From Gracilaria gracilis (Eukaryota > Rhodophyta > Florideophyceae > Gracilariales > Gracilariaceae), in NCBI GenBank assembly GCA_030374805.1, contig JARGSG010000003.1, positions 124,001 through 188,000 on the forward strand: 64,000 nucleotides of DNA, written 5' to 3'. This document shows positions 10,738-22,781 of the stretch, in pieces (the stretch's first letter is position 1; the number at the start of each line of letters is the position of its first letter). Made by a program: the position numbers and the translations under genes. The notes below the pieces were generated by a model. That model was not told where the DNA came from. It searched no databases and saw only the letters and a program-made list of their open reading frames with translations.

Positions 10738-11196
10738 TGGAATAGCCTGTTGGGACGATATAAAAGATGCGATGTAGCTACGAAGATCTGAGGAGTTTTG
10801 GTTGCTGTTTCCAGCAGCACAGACGGGGACTGGCAGACGCGCATTCCAGCTAGGTTCGTCTCTGTCAGAAGCGCGATCGTTAGCGGATAGACGCACTTGC
10901 CCGGCTCTGGCCCCGTTTTTTCGGTGCGTGCGTTCGTTCCTCTCCGGTGCGACGCGCATCGTGGTGCTCGGTCGGAAGGTTGGATTTCGTGCATTAGCAG
11001 CCTCACTGTTTTGAGTGGCGAGTCCATCACCACGTTGACTTTTTGGATGGTGGTGCGACGAGTTTGACAACTTTGGTTGTTTTTGGCTGAGTTCATCACG
11101 GTTTCTTCGATGCTTTTTTCCACCGAGGTTTTGCTTCATGTTATGCTCACTATCGGGGGCAATGTTACAAATTTCACACCATAAAGAACTCTTCAA
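10717..11196 (-). CDS. ORF with a degenerate U1-type zinc finger
   Basis: A 159-codon minus-strand frame begins with LWCEICNIAPDSEHNM and GGKKHRRN. This matches the U1/JAZ-type C2H2 finger except that the first zinc-binding His is replaced by Asn (KQNLGGKKH). The rest is polar, basic and low in complexity. It overlaps the helicase remnant at its 3' end by 21 bases. Probably a decayed fragment of a nucleic-acid-binding gene or of a mobile element. No other family features are seen. Confidence 0.3.
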   Translation of the reverse strand: MKSSLWCEICNIAPDSEHNMKQNLGGKKHRRNRDELSQKQPKLSNSSHHHPKSQRGDGLATQNSEAANARNPTFRPSTTMRVAPERNERTHRKNGARAGQVRLSANDRASDRDEPSWNARLPVPVCAAGNSNQNSSDLRSYIASFISSQQAIPSIIAVC

Positions 11197-11887
11197 AGGC
11201 GTTTGATAAGACGGCTAGGCTTGGAGCGAGTCTCTCGCGTCTTGGAACAAGCTCTCGTGGCAGAGCCACCGCGTTGCGCATCATTCTACTTAGATGCTGA
11301 CTTAGTTGTAAGACGCTGGCGTTCCTGATTTGGTGAACATAAACTAGCAGCATTCTGGTCGCTAACAGCAAAATTCGAATTCGCACATACACTTGGACAA
11401 AAGGCAGGGGCTGCAGTCCGACTTGGTCGGGGTGCGGGTCGGGGAGCACATTGGAAGCGTCTGAAAGGAGATACTAACGCGATGAAGGAGGCATGTTGCT
11501 GAGAGCTATGGCGCCGACCGGAACGTGGAAAATTCTATGGCGACAGCACCCACGGTGCACATTGAGCACCTGTGAAAAAGGGAACGATAGATACGCTAGT
11601 AAGGACAAGTCGGACGCTGTTACAACATGTAATTGAGGCGGAGGGCGGGTGCGCTGTACAAAACAGGCGTGTCCGGTTAGATTGGGGCAGTCGGGATTGA
11701 AGCATATAAAGAAAGAACGTTCAAATTAATGCCGGAGATTTCACACCTTCATGAACGGCAAAGCGACCACTGGCGGAAGTAGGGCAGTTAGATATGGAAT
11801 CCCTCACGGAGTCGTTTGCGAGGACGTCGGGCCCTGCCACCTCAGGCACTGAACCCATTAGGTTGCTTTATTACTTGGGCCTAGTAT

Positions 11888-14065
11888 CTACCAATGTTTG
11901 ACGACAGTGTTGACGTACAAAAGGTCTTCTATTATATCCGCCTGCAACTTAGACCGGTCGGCTGACAATAAACGGTTCACCGTGCTGAAATTGCACTCGC
12001 TCCCAGCCGATGAGACAGAAGTAGAGAGTACTCGCAATGCTACAACAGATAGATCTGGAAATGAGTTTTCAATAGTTAACCAGAACTCGAGAATACCATG
12101 TCCATCCGTATCTTCCCTTAATAAAGACAGAATTTGCTTGCTGAATTTGTGACTTAAATACTTCTTCAGTGTATCCGTTTCAACACGCTCGTACTCCTGC
12201 ACATCAAACATGTCATCCAGCCAAAACGGTGTGGAACCGAGCTCGTTTGGGAAAACAGATTTGTTTTGTTCAGGTTCCACAATATTATTTGCAGAATTGG
12301 GACACATATCGCTCATAAGTCGGCGTATTAAAACGCATCCTCTCTCAATCATGCTGTTCCGTTCAGGTATATCCTTGATGAATGCCAACGGGCGTAAGTA
12401 GGGATGTAAAAGGGAACCTGCGGTCCAAAGTTCATGCACTTCTATTTTTTCCAGTAGTACAACAAGGTCCGCGCAAAACTGTTGCGTCAAAAGGTGTGGG
12501 GGCTCAAATCGAGGTGCACGAACGACACCGTCGGCCAGAAGTCTAAGCTGGTTTTCGCACTGATTTAACAAAGGCAGTATCTTGTGCATAGTGGGGTTTT
12601 TCGAGCTCTCAAAGGCAGTTTGAATGTGGCAAACTGGGGCAAAAGCAGCTGCAATAGGCTCTAATGCAGGGTACTGGATATCCCCGTTTCATTTTGTGGT
12701 AGTCAGAAGTGCATCTAAAGCTTGTTTCGCGGGATCAGAATCTTTAGAGTTGACAATATACCTCACATCTTTCGCAGACTTCAAAAACCGTTGAACCACA
12801 GCAAAGGTCGTACCAAAACGAGTTCTTACCTCCTGCATTAAAGCAAAACCTGTCTTCAGCATCGAGTTCCAACTCCCTTGCTTGAAAATGACGAAAATCG
12901 TTTTCACAAAACCAAGGTCTATGGCAATAACACTCTTTCGTCCCTCGTGCATGGTAACAACCTTCTTCATGGCAGTATTTAGTTGATGAGAAATACAAGC
13001 CATCCATTTTTCGGTGAATGGCACTCTACGGCTGGACGAAGAGGCTGCAACGATGCAGGGCATTGTAGCTGCTAGATCTGTGACAAAAGTCATGTTCTTC
13101 ATGAACACATAAAGCTCCACACCGTACCTGACCATCAAGGTTTCATCAAGCGCATTTCGTAGTGCATCCGCTGTTTCTTATCCCTTGTGTTCGATGCATA
13201 GAAGTGGTTTTGAAACTAAGCGGTGAGGTCTTTTCCTTGTGAAAATATGCGGCTCACCCAGCTCAATGTAGTGCACCGTGAGATCATAGAATTTCTTGCC
13301 TGTAGTTCTATTTTTCATACCATCACAGGTGACACCTCCTCCACGAGCCATCACTTGAGAAAGCTCGCTTGTCCTAAATTTTTCGCGTTCCTGGTTCGCA
13401 AGACGTTTTACCGCTGCGCGAACTGCTGTATCCGACGGCATTATACTTTTGATGTGTACTTCAACGTTAAAAGGCAGAGAACGACCTGCATCCACCAAAG
13501 CCTTGCGAACTGCATCATAATTATTTTCTCATAACAGAAACTAAGTGGTAGTATTCCCGCTGCCACGGCGTAGGCGGCCGAATTGATCACATTTCTCTTC
13601 ACCGTTTGGCTTATTTTTGTAAGCTGTTTGTTGTCCTCGCTTGGCCGTTTAGCCTGGTGCACTTTCATGTGATTCTTCAAAACCAAAGTTTCTAATTCGG
13701 GATCGAACTTCTTCACGGCTGACAGATATGGGCAGTTTCCAGAAATTGCAAACGAACAAACCAGCCAGCCGGGATGTTTTTGAGTGTTCTTGTGACAAAA
13801 ATATGATAGTTCTTGTAATACTCCGAACGCATTCGTCTTGTTTGTTCATTTCTTACCATGTATGTAGGACAAAGTCTGTTGTTTTACCCTCACAAATGTT
13901 GCGCAATACAAGTGCTGCCGCCTTTTTGCCTTCAATTGTATGAAGTCTTTTTGTAGGTGGTAAAGAACAGCTTTGATGCTCATGTGATGACAAAATGTGT
14001 TTTTTGTTATCCTTCCTCTTGCCACGGCTGCATTTGATTGTTGTTCGGATGCTTTTGGGGAGCAT
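11888..14065 (-). pseudogene. hAT-family transposase, decayed
   Basis: The C-terminal 233 codons (11888-12589) carry the hAT dimerisation domain: ILEFWLTIENSFPDLSVVALRVLSTSVSSAGSECNFSTVNRLLSADRSKL and a C-terminal LLYVNT. Going upstream in the same frame, stops occur at 12689-12691 and 13178-13180. A single-base shift near 13525 moves the frame before the piece starting KKFDPELETLVLKNHMKVH. Readable text continues to about 14065. The middle includes VTDLAATMP and VTCDGMKNRTTGKKFYD, in the style of DUF659-type hAT proteins. I found no terminal repeats or target duplication. It is distinct from the intact hAT at 37695. Confidence 0.75.
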
Positions 14066-14847
14066 TTTGAATTATTCATTGAACGGTATCAAACGGATAC
14101 GAGTTAAAGTTTGATCGTAGCCCAGATTGAAAGGTGAGAGAGAAAGCGCATACGGCTGATCAGATGAGACCTTGAAGTGGTTTCAGAACGGATGCAAATG
14201 GGCTTGGACAGAGCGTTTGTTTTGAGTCGAGTGTAAAGGTTCAAAACTCAAATTTGAACGGTAACATTTGAGTATGCGCCAGAAACGGATACGGCTTACA
14301 TCAGCAATGCCTGTAGGATGTTAGACCGTGGGTGTTGTGTAACAGGTTGGAAGTGCTCATGAGGGGAGGCTTTTGGTTTGGATAGAACGCATTTTTCAGT
14401 GAACAGTACTTATTCCAAATTGTGGTTTTCGGATCATCCGGTATCCGTCCGGTTGGAGCCCTACCGCACTCACATTTTTCTGAACGCTGCCACCACACCT
14501 GGGCTGGTGCTACAGTACCGTCACCGAGAGTTGCTGCTGATCATCATCAGCAAAGCGATGCTTGTTTCCATGGGCAAGATAACAGTTCCGCCGGACAATG
14601 TACTGAACGGGCCACCGGTCCAATCAGGAACTAACTATTATTTTCCAAAAGGTCGCTTCTCCGGGCAATCAGTGCTCGTTTCGCAAAGCTAACCCAAAAA
14701 GGCCATCGAAATAAGCCGAACACTATATCCCACGGATCAACCACCACTACGGCCATCTTGCAGCATCGGAGACGTCTCGAGGGGTGAAATGCGTCTAATC
14801 TACAGGAACCGTAATTCTGCTGAACACAATGGTCACGCTCAGTCACT

Positions 14848-16496
14848 TTACAATGAGGTCTTCTTTGAAATGCTCTCGATACTCTCGCTTGTCAACATTC
14901 TTTCAACAGTAAACCGACCCCAATAAACGTTTCTTCTACCCGCATTTTCATGCAAGTTCCGCTCCATAAGTTTCTCATCCAAGTAGTTATGAAGCTGCAG
15001 AATCCGCTTTGCCCAAAATGGTTCGTGTGATAGGCGATAGCCTTTGCGTTTTAAATTCGTATAGGCTTTTACGTACTTCAGAACCTTCGATTGAATGTTA
15101 GGATTTGTTTCCTAGTCGTAGTGCGCTGGACAGAAAAGACGTACTTTCATGATTACAAAGCCAATCGACCAGATACTCACAGTCGGACGTCCATTCTCCT
15201 CTTTAAATACATCAGGGATATTCCCAAGTGGGGCAGCATTCGGACACATAGCCTTGATATTTCTCTTCGCAGAAACGGCGTTGCTATACGCCACTGCTTG
15301 CCCATGAAACCATGAAGCAAACCATGCATCCTCCAATGATTCAAGCCCAACAGCCTGAAAGTTATCGAGAAGCTTCAAACCGGCCTCTTTCTTCTCCGAC
15401 TTCGACGAAGCAAGGGAACCAATTATCTTAACGTATGGTTCTGATTCTTTCCCGGATCTCAAAAACACGTCAATCTATAACCAGCTGCTTGTTAGAAACT
15501 GTAAAGTACAAAACACGTGTGCGATAAACTTACCAATTTGTCACGTATACCGTCTTGTGCTCGACTCATGCCACCCGCAATGTAGCAACCAACTCTCTGA
15601 TCCACTTCCTTCTTATTCTTTTTTACCTTAACAATGCGGCCAAGAAAAGAAGAAACCGCAATGTCTCCCATTTCACAATTCATTACATAGGCTGCTGCGT
15701 TCAACACGAGATTAGAGTCTTCCGAGGTGCTCTCTGAAGATGCCCCAAAAATATCGAAGCCCCTCGAAGCGTTCAGAAACTCACAGCAAATATAAAACTT
15801 AACATACTCCTGTAGGATGAATTCATGAGCACGTGTCAGAGATTGTATACATTCGATGTTAATCGAGATCTCACTGTTCTTATCTAGCCATTGCCGTCTC
15901 AGATTTCTGGTTTGACGAAGAGAAACGAGGGAAAACCCAATAAACCACAATTAGATAAGCTAAGCAACGCGATAAAGTTGGACGAGGTAGGCGTACCTTT
16001 CGAAGCTCTCCGGCTTCGTCTGCCTTCTCCGTATGACCACCGACAGTTCTCTCTTTGATATATCGAACTTCACGTAAATATCTTTCTGTAAGTTCATAGA
16101 ATGAGAGCGATGTTGTTCTCTTTGAGAAGATTCTGCATCGGTTCGCACTTCTTCTGCGACTCGCTTCGCATCCCATCTTTTCAGAATCTCAGTTTAAAAG
16201 CAGTGTTAACCAGACCGTAACCTCTCAATTTCTTTCTTCACATCAACGCAGTTACGGCAGTTACTGGTACTCTGAGCATCCAAAGCGCGATTTGATTCTA
16301 CGTTTGCACTCTTCTTCCTACCTTGGGGTGTTCTCCTCTGCTTTGTCGCTGTGTTGGGCAACCGTTGCGAGGAACCTCGTTTTCTCTGACTGGTGTTCTT
16401 CTCTGCTGTTGCGGAAGGTGTGGCAACCCTCGATGGAGGTGCAGCATGTATTTCATCCTCTGCAAAGTGAACTGACGGGTGCGAGTTAGGGTCCAT
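14848..16496 (-). CDS. four-exon gene of unknown function, with an in-frame TAG
   Basis: Exons are 16496-16222, 16176-15997, 15906-15534 and 15474-15112, with GT-AG introns of 45, 90 and 59 bases. Joining gives one frame of 396 aa from ATG (MDPNSHP) to a TAG at 15112-15114. The same frame then reads on cleanly for 87 codons (ETNPNIQSKVLKYVKAY…) to a TAA at 14848-14850, so the TAG looks like a premature or read-through stop. The N-terminus is basic and Ser-rich, then a predicted coiled segment (KKEIER-WDAKRVAEEV), then a helical body with a Cys-containing middle. No family is recognised. It lies 317 bases from, and divergent to, the KDZ-like transposase, so the two may belong to one element. 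Confidence 0.5.
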
Positions 16497-16813
16497 ATGC
16501 GGAGACCTTGACACAATCACAAAATATGCAGGTTGAACCCAAGTACCTGCACTGTACAGCACCCAGCTCCAAGAACTGGGGAGAAGAAGAAAGGAGAATA
16601 GTGTATGTCAGATTTCGTTTCGTTGCCGCTCTGTCTTGCACTTGAAGCCTTCCTGAAGAGAAAGCCGATCGTCCTCGAATAACAAAATTTCTTGTCAAAG
16701 CATTTCCTATGCACGAAGAGAAACGCAGTGCGTAATGAGATAATTTTGGACAGCTGAACCCATAAGTTCGGATCTCGCTCAACGTACTTGACAGAAGCAT
16801 ATTACGGAGTACC

Positions 16814-19800
16814 ATGGCTCTATTCAAGTGCCATATTTGCTCCAAAAGCTTCCGTGAGAGACAACGACTTAGAGCTCACATATCCAAAGCCCACAAGAGA
16901 GTGCAAGCATTCCACCAGAACCAACAGAACAAAACCAAAACTTCGCACGACTCAATGAGGTGTAGCGGTTCTTCAAGTTTTCATATCAATCAAAAGCAAA
17001 CGGTTCATTGCACGAATTCATCGCAGCGCTGTGATGAGCCATTGATTAGCCTTCCAGAGGGCGATTGGACCCCAGAGAGAGTACCATGCAGTAGTGAACC
17101 GGAACAGACCAATGCATCCTGTGTCGAGGAACAATGTAGAGAACAAGGAAAAAGAAACGTAGCTTGGCCTGTGTTTTAGTTCTACGAAGCCTTTGCAGAC
17201 AGATCCGAAACACTGTACCAAAACCATAGCCAACTCCGCCCATTGTTTACCACACTACACCCGTCTTGTACAAAGATCATAGCCTACTGCACACAATTTG
17301 GAATGAGTTCGAATGAGATCCAAGTATTCTACGGTTTGATCACAGACATGGAAAAGCACAATTCAAGTGATGCGCGATTTGTAATAGCACAGTTCCCGTC
17401 TCCCCAAAAGTTTGAATCCTACTTACGAGAGGCAAAGAAGTGGAAGGTTAAAGAAGAAGGATGGAGAACCTCTGTGATGAATACTAGATTGGGAGGAAAC
17501 AGAACAGGAGCTTTCATACCGATAATGAACCTCTTGATTTCCGTTCTGAACAGATCGGGGGGCGTGAGCAGCATACTGCCATTTTCCAAGACCTCCAAAA
17601 ACGATTGCAGAATCTACTGTGCACCTTGGAGCACAAGAGGATTTCAAGAGTACGCAGAAGCAAAGAACCACCTTCAAAACGAGAACTGCGCAATCGTTTG
17701 CATCGAAAAGTATTGCGACAGCCACATACTATCGGGTTCTGGTTCCCAAAGCAGTTGTAACGTTCGCATCCGGTTCTGTAATATAAAAGGTCAGTCTGAT
17801 AAATGGTACGATGCTGGTATTGCTCCCTGGCTCGTAGTCCAAAACTTGAGAGTCAGTGACGCACAGATTTGCAAAGAGAAAGCACTGCTCCATCCGAAGT
17901 TCATGTTTCTGTTAATGAAAGACTTCGCAAGATTTTCCCATAGCGGCAAACCCTTGGGAGGCGTGATGGTATTTCTACGACTTCTCATGCACGTAGAAGA
18001 CCAGAAACAGGAGCGCGCTGCACTATCAATTTTAAGCGCAGGATCCTGCTCTGACTGACCTCCTTGTTTGAAAAGGTTCTGCCGTCGGGGGAAGATTGGA
18101 AGAAGTCATAGTCAGAATAGCTGTACAGAATCAGAAGTGGATAGTGTGGAAGATATTCAGAGTGCATTCGATGCAGAAGTTGATGGAAATGAAGAGGATT
18201 ACAGTGCGGACGGATATAGCTTTGAAAACGATTGCGATTCAAACGTTAATGGTAATGAAAACGATTTGCAGACGCACTCCATTCAAGAGAACAAAGAACA
18301 CGAAAGTGTCATACTGGAGGAAAATCTTTCTTTTGAGGATGTCGGTCCACGCAGACAGGTGGTCAAAACATTACAGGCACAACTTCTTTCTTCCTGGTTT
18401 GAGATGATAGCAACAGAATTCATATCGGTCAAAGAGGCCAAGCACTACTTGAAGAGCACAAGTGCTCAGCAACTTCCACCAGCAGCAGCGACAATTGCTG
18501 GACTAGTCTCGTATCTGTACCGATTGTACAGGTCCATCGGCTTGATAAGCTACACGCCCTGGAGCATGGCTTGCTTCGGCAGCTGGTAGATGACGCACAC
18601 AAATGCTTCAAAACCCATGACGCATATAAGGACCAACCGCGGACCAGATTGATATCAATTTCTAATCAAAGAATGCTTGACGTCCCAAAGGCAGCTCACA
18701 TCCCTTGCATTCCACCTTTCAGGTATCTCGAGAGCCAAACACAATCTGGAATCTCTGGACTAGTGCGACGATTGCAAACTCCATTTCTTTGGAGTGCTGT
18801 GATGGCCCTATCGAACCATGTTGCACCCGATGAGGAGCCACTACTTCAAGTATGCTTACCGGTCGACCTTCTTCAGCGGACACTGATGGGAATCAATGTT
18901 GATCCTGCCAAAGCCCATAGAACACAGGCACAAATCGTTGACATTCAAAAGATCGCTTTCGATGCAGCTATTGCAGTGGCGCGAATTGATGACAGATGTA
19001 GAGCAAACCCCAAAGAGGGTACGTGTCCACCAGGGTGTCCGAGTCCTGCTCCCACAAAAGGGCGAACTCAGAAGTAGCGCCCTCTGCCCGTGCGCGTGCC
19101 GCGTGGCAGCCGGGTGTAAACCGGAGACGGTGCTGGAATAACCTGCAGAGGTAACGAAGAGCGTGGGCCTAGAGAGGAATAACCGACGACGGATCAAGAG
19201 AGAACGAGTCTAGAAGTAGAGCGAACGGTGCCGTAAGACGGTGTAATGCTCCTACGGAGAACCACAGGAGAGAAGCTACGGCCCGTGCCAACGGCGGGAA
19301 CAGGGCCGATAGCGGAACGAGACACACACACGAGTGTCCAAATATAATTCTATACAGAGGCGGAAGCAAGACCTGCACCAGGAAAACGATGAACTAAACA
19401 ACGATCCGGTACCTCGGTGAACGACAACAAATACAACCTGATACTAGGGTAATCAGTGAAACAAGCCAGAAACTGGTAGTAAAGAACTTCCTTAGGGACC
19501 CTGAGGGGTGATTGTACCGAGACCGGTCGTGGTTACTCTCCATAGAGGTGTCGTGAACCTACGTAGGCAGTAACAACCATAGCCCGTCCTTCGGGATGAA
19601 GACAACGTACTTCAAGAAGAAGATACGACTCAGGCGAGTTTTACTTGGAGGCTCCAGGGCGAGATCGCCCAAGCATATATACTATCTACTGTATCTAGGG
19701 CTGCGCATTCCCACGAAGGATCTACACGTGGACAACCCAGTGTCAGGGTGCCAAAGTATCTACTTAGCGGGTGTGACGCCAAATATTTGGACAAATATGC

Positions 19801-20374
19801 CACAAGGCCCTACTGTACACCTATTTCATAGGTTCTATCCCAGATTCACCTAACAAGGTACGTCCCAACAATATTTCCAATTTCACCCAAAACGGGGTCC
19901 ATATTCATAGTCTGACACGTCAGAGCTCAATGGGTAGAGCTTTATTATGAGAAACTTCATTGTACCGACAAAGAATTGCCATTGCTCTACAACAGACCGA
20001 TCAATACTAAGCTGCACCGAATAATGTAACACCTTTGTGATCACTTCTTAGATTTCGGCTGCCTAAAGCGCTTAGCAACAGATGGAAATGTAACAATTCA
20101 CAAGGCAACTTAGAAGGATCACAAAACCGCAGACAAGCACCTATTCTCAATTTCACCTCAGCTGCTGCTTAATAAAACAGACATTGAGTTACAAAACGAT
20201 AATACTGAAAACGAATTCGAAGAAAATATGGAGGAGACCCGGTCAAACCCAGATTGTGCGTTTAGAGAAATGAAAGAACATGAGATGCATACTGTCGTAA
20301 AGCCAGTAAACTTGCGAATGCCACAGCTCACAAAAATTGATGTCGCCACTTCAAATGTGCTGAAAACTTTTTGA
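16814..20374 (+). pseudogene. C2H2 / KDZ (Plavaka)-like transposase, decayed and interrupted
   Basis: It starts at an ATG with a C2H2 finger (FKCHICSKSF…LRAHISKAHK). The same frame continues past a TAG at 17177-17179 and a TGA at 18056-18058. A shift near 18525 leads to RLDKLHALEHGLLRQL and SGISGLVRRLQTPFLWSAV up to 19023. After an insertion (19024-19856) readable text resumes with KLHRI-stop-HLCDHFLDFGCLKRLATDG and IHKAT, then KTADKH. This resembles the C-terminal block of fungal Plavaka transposases. The GSGSQSSCNVRIRFCNI-WYDAGIAPWL block resembles their central segment. The family call is from remembered layout and is moderate. Several stops make it non-functional as it stands. Confidence 0.45.
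19024..19856. mobile_element. LTR-like insertion inside the KDZ-like gene
   Basis: Transposase-like reading stops at about 19023 and resumes after 19862. The two junctions share GGTACG (19018-19023 and 19857-19862), a likely target duplication. The 833-bp insert begins TGTCC, has no long coding frame, and holds four ACC-N6-GGT palindromes (19120, 19141, 19498, 19516). It may be a solo LTR or a non-autonomous element. The exact right end does not show a canonical CA, so the boundary is uncertain by a few bases. Confidence 0.4.
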
Positions 20375-21160
20375 GGAAGGTGGAAAGTGCATTGTTGGGC
20401 TTTTGCATTCTGTACTTCATATTTCAAAAGCGGGAAACGAGAAACTATGTTTAGTTAGATCGATGAGGCGTGTTGATGGAGAATTCGGGAACAAAAAGGT
20501 GGTAGAAGAGTTTGGAAACAAGGGATATGCGTATGTGTCAGGTGGAGGCGAAATCAAGTTTTCGTTAATCTTTAGTTGCCAAATACGTTGTTTGGTTTTA
20601 TTTGTGTTTGATTTGTACATGGGAAAGATATTGTTTCGTACAAGTCAACGTTTGTGTCACATATCATGTGAGATGGTTGCTGAGCATAGGGTTTTTGAAG
20701 TTTGTAGACACAGGTATACTGCCTTTCCAGAGCAGCAGAGAGATGCATAGATAAATTCAGGAGCTAGTTTGCTGTTCATCGAACCAGAAAAGACAGTGTG
20801 CTTGAGATTTAAACCGTTGTTGGAGAGGTTTCTCTCAGAGGATGAGTTCTCGAGTATAGTCGCTGATGCGGCCGGGTCGGTGACTTTTGCTATTGCTTCG
20901 TTTCACGTCAGAACTACGCTTGAAATAATTTTCCATTCCTAATACAAGGCTCTCTACTAATGGTTAACAATTTCAGGAAAGAGTGCCCGGAGGTCTGCGT
21001 GTTCTGACAGTGCTCTAAGAGCTGCTCACTGGGCACGCTCCGAATGTCCATTGGAGCAGTCCATGCCCAATGGTATATTGGTTTGGGATCTGTACCCTTT
21101 TAGGGGTGCATAATAAGCGTAATATGCGTGGTTTTTAGGGGCTTAGGGGTTCAGAACGTC

Positions 21161-21192
21161 AATCTGTACCCTCCGTAAGGAGGGTACAGATT
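21161..21192. repeat. hairpin inside a small repeat cluster
   Basis: A perfect 14-bp stem (AATCTGTACCCTCC and its complement) with loop GTAA. Further copies of ATCTGTACCC lie at about 21088 and, inverted, at about 21219, so 21086-21230 could be a miniature inverted-repeat element with an internal foldback. Confidence 0.6.
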
Positions 21193-21509
21193 ATTTTACT
21201 TTGGCGAATATTTTTTTGGGGTACAGATTTCGGGGAATGGGCAGTAATTTGAGTCCAGCGGAAGAAGCCACTGTGATGATCATGATGATCATCACGGCAA
21301 GATCCTACAGACTGCCAGCGGCAGTGGACTGTATCCATGCTGCATCTTGCCCTACAACTTCATGATAACCTGAACCGAGCCTTTTCGCCACACGTCCGGC
21401 AGAACGGTTACATGCACCTGCGAGACGCTGCCACACTTCCCGAATCGGGAATGCAGACGATCATCTACCCGTCTTCTGCAACATAGTTTTCATAGGCAGA
21501 GCTTGTGCA

Positions 21510-22573
21510 ATGAAAACCGCCGTTCAGACGCACCATGCCTGCCCGCCAGAGCGCCGACCACTGCCCTACATTGTTGTGATAGCCAACGCGGATAGGAGTA
21601 TGGTGATTGTGCAGCACAAAAGTGACGGCAAACTTTGTTTTCCACGATTAGAATGCCCCGAAATACCACATATTGGGAAACAAATGTGCGATTGCATCAG
21701 CCAGCGGTTTGAGAAGATGTGTGGGACACGGTATGAGCTTATACTGCTGTATTCTACTATCAACGACTTTCCAAACGATCATATAAGACCAATCTTCTCC
21801 AACTTTGAATGCTTGTCTCCAAAATCGGAAGGCACGGGGATGCCTGTGGCTCCTGCATGCGAACAGTACGAATGGATTGCAGCGAAAGAAGTAGAGAAAT
21901 TACTTGGTTCGGTAGGAGAAGAAGGATGTCGATGGATAGATGATACTAAGGACTTTGAGGCTTTTGCTTTCATGACGAGGGACTACGAGTATGAAAGTGA
22001 TGAAGATGAATGTGGTCTTCAACCATGGAAGCTGCCTGGTTGGTTCACCAGTACAACAAACATTGCGAGTGACACACTTGCAAAGCTGGGATACATAGTA
22101 CAAGGCAGGTTTGAACAGTTCCACATTACTCACCGTAATGGCGCTGTAATGAGGGTTAATACGAACAAGGGAAGAGTGTACTTGAAAGCGAGCAACGGTG
22201 TAGAAGGAAAGGTGACTAGTCTGGTGGCAAAATTTGCGCCTGAATTAGTGAAGGCACCGATATTTGTGAACGAAGAGAAGCAATGGATGCTAATGAATGA
22301 CCACGGGGAGCCAGTTAGCGATGAGACCAGAGACGAGGACTTTTCTAGGCTTTTAATCAAGCTCGGAAAGCTTCAAATACAATCAATGCAGCACATTGAA
22401 GCGCTGAAAGAGGCTGGGATGCGAGTTGAATCTTCTCAATCACTGATCCGACGAACAAAAGCAATGCTGGCAGACGAATGTGTGAGAAAGGAGCTTGCGA
22501 AATATGAAGAGTTTGAAGTTGACGCGAAAGATGGGTTAGCAAACGTTGAAGTTCCTAGTGTCTATTTGACAAC
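21510..22573 (+). pseudogene. aminoglycoside-phosphotransferase-like protein, 5' part, cut by piggyBac
   Basis: The ATG-started frame has an N-terminal region of about 180 residues (LPYIVVIANADRSMVIVQH…, possibly NUDIX-like, unsure). A kinase-like N-lobe follows: IVQGRFEQFHITHRNGAVMRVNTNKGRVYLKA, then VAKFAPELVKAPIFVNEEKQWMLMNDHGEP and a helix LLIKLGKLQIQSM. This order matches the aminoglycoside phosphotransferase superfamily. The reading is cut at 22573 by the piggyBac element. Just beyond the far end of that element (about 36905-37010) a plus-strand frame reads VYDRLRELYD and CPFSLTHGEITENLL, which resembles the family's HGD catalytic loop with Asp changed to Glu. So the C-terminal half was displaced 14 kb away. 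The substrate is unknown. Confidence 0.5.
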
Positions 22574-22611
22574 TGACCTCATATGAGGTCAAATGACCTC
22601 ATATGAGGTCA
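22574..22611. repeat. tandem pair of an 18-bp perfect palindrome
   Basis: TGACCTCATATGAGGTCA occurs twice, separated by AA, at the left edge of the piggyBac element. A third copy is at its right edge (36880-36897). It may be a transposase or nuclear-receptor-like protein binding site, or the terminal repeat itself. Confidence 0.85.
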
Positions 22612-22781
22612 GTTTTTACTCACATAAATTTTAAGTAAAAGTTTTCACTTTTTAAAAAAAAACACTTCGTCCTCACCTCCGTCGTCCTCCCTTTGATGGC
22701 GTTAACCAAAGTCGCCCATGACATGTACACAGCAACCAAGCTGGAGCATTTTTTCACAAACGTCAACACAATCTGTACACA

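Noticed and set aside
19920-19990. tRNA-like GAGCTCAATGGGTAGAGC
   Set aside because: Resembles a D-arm, but no T-arm or anticodon arm follows at the right distance, and the stretch lies in transposase remnant DNA.
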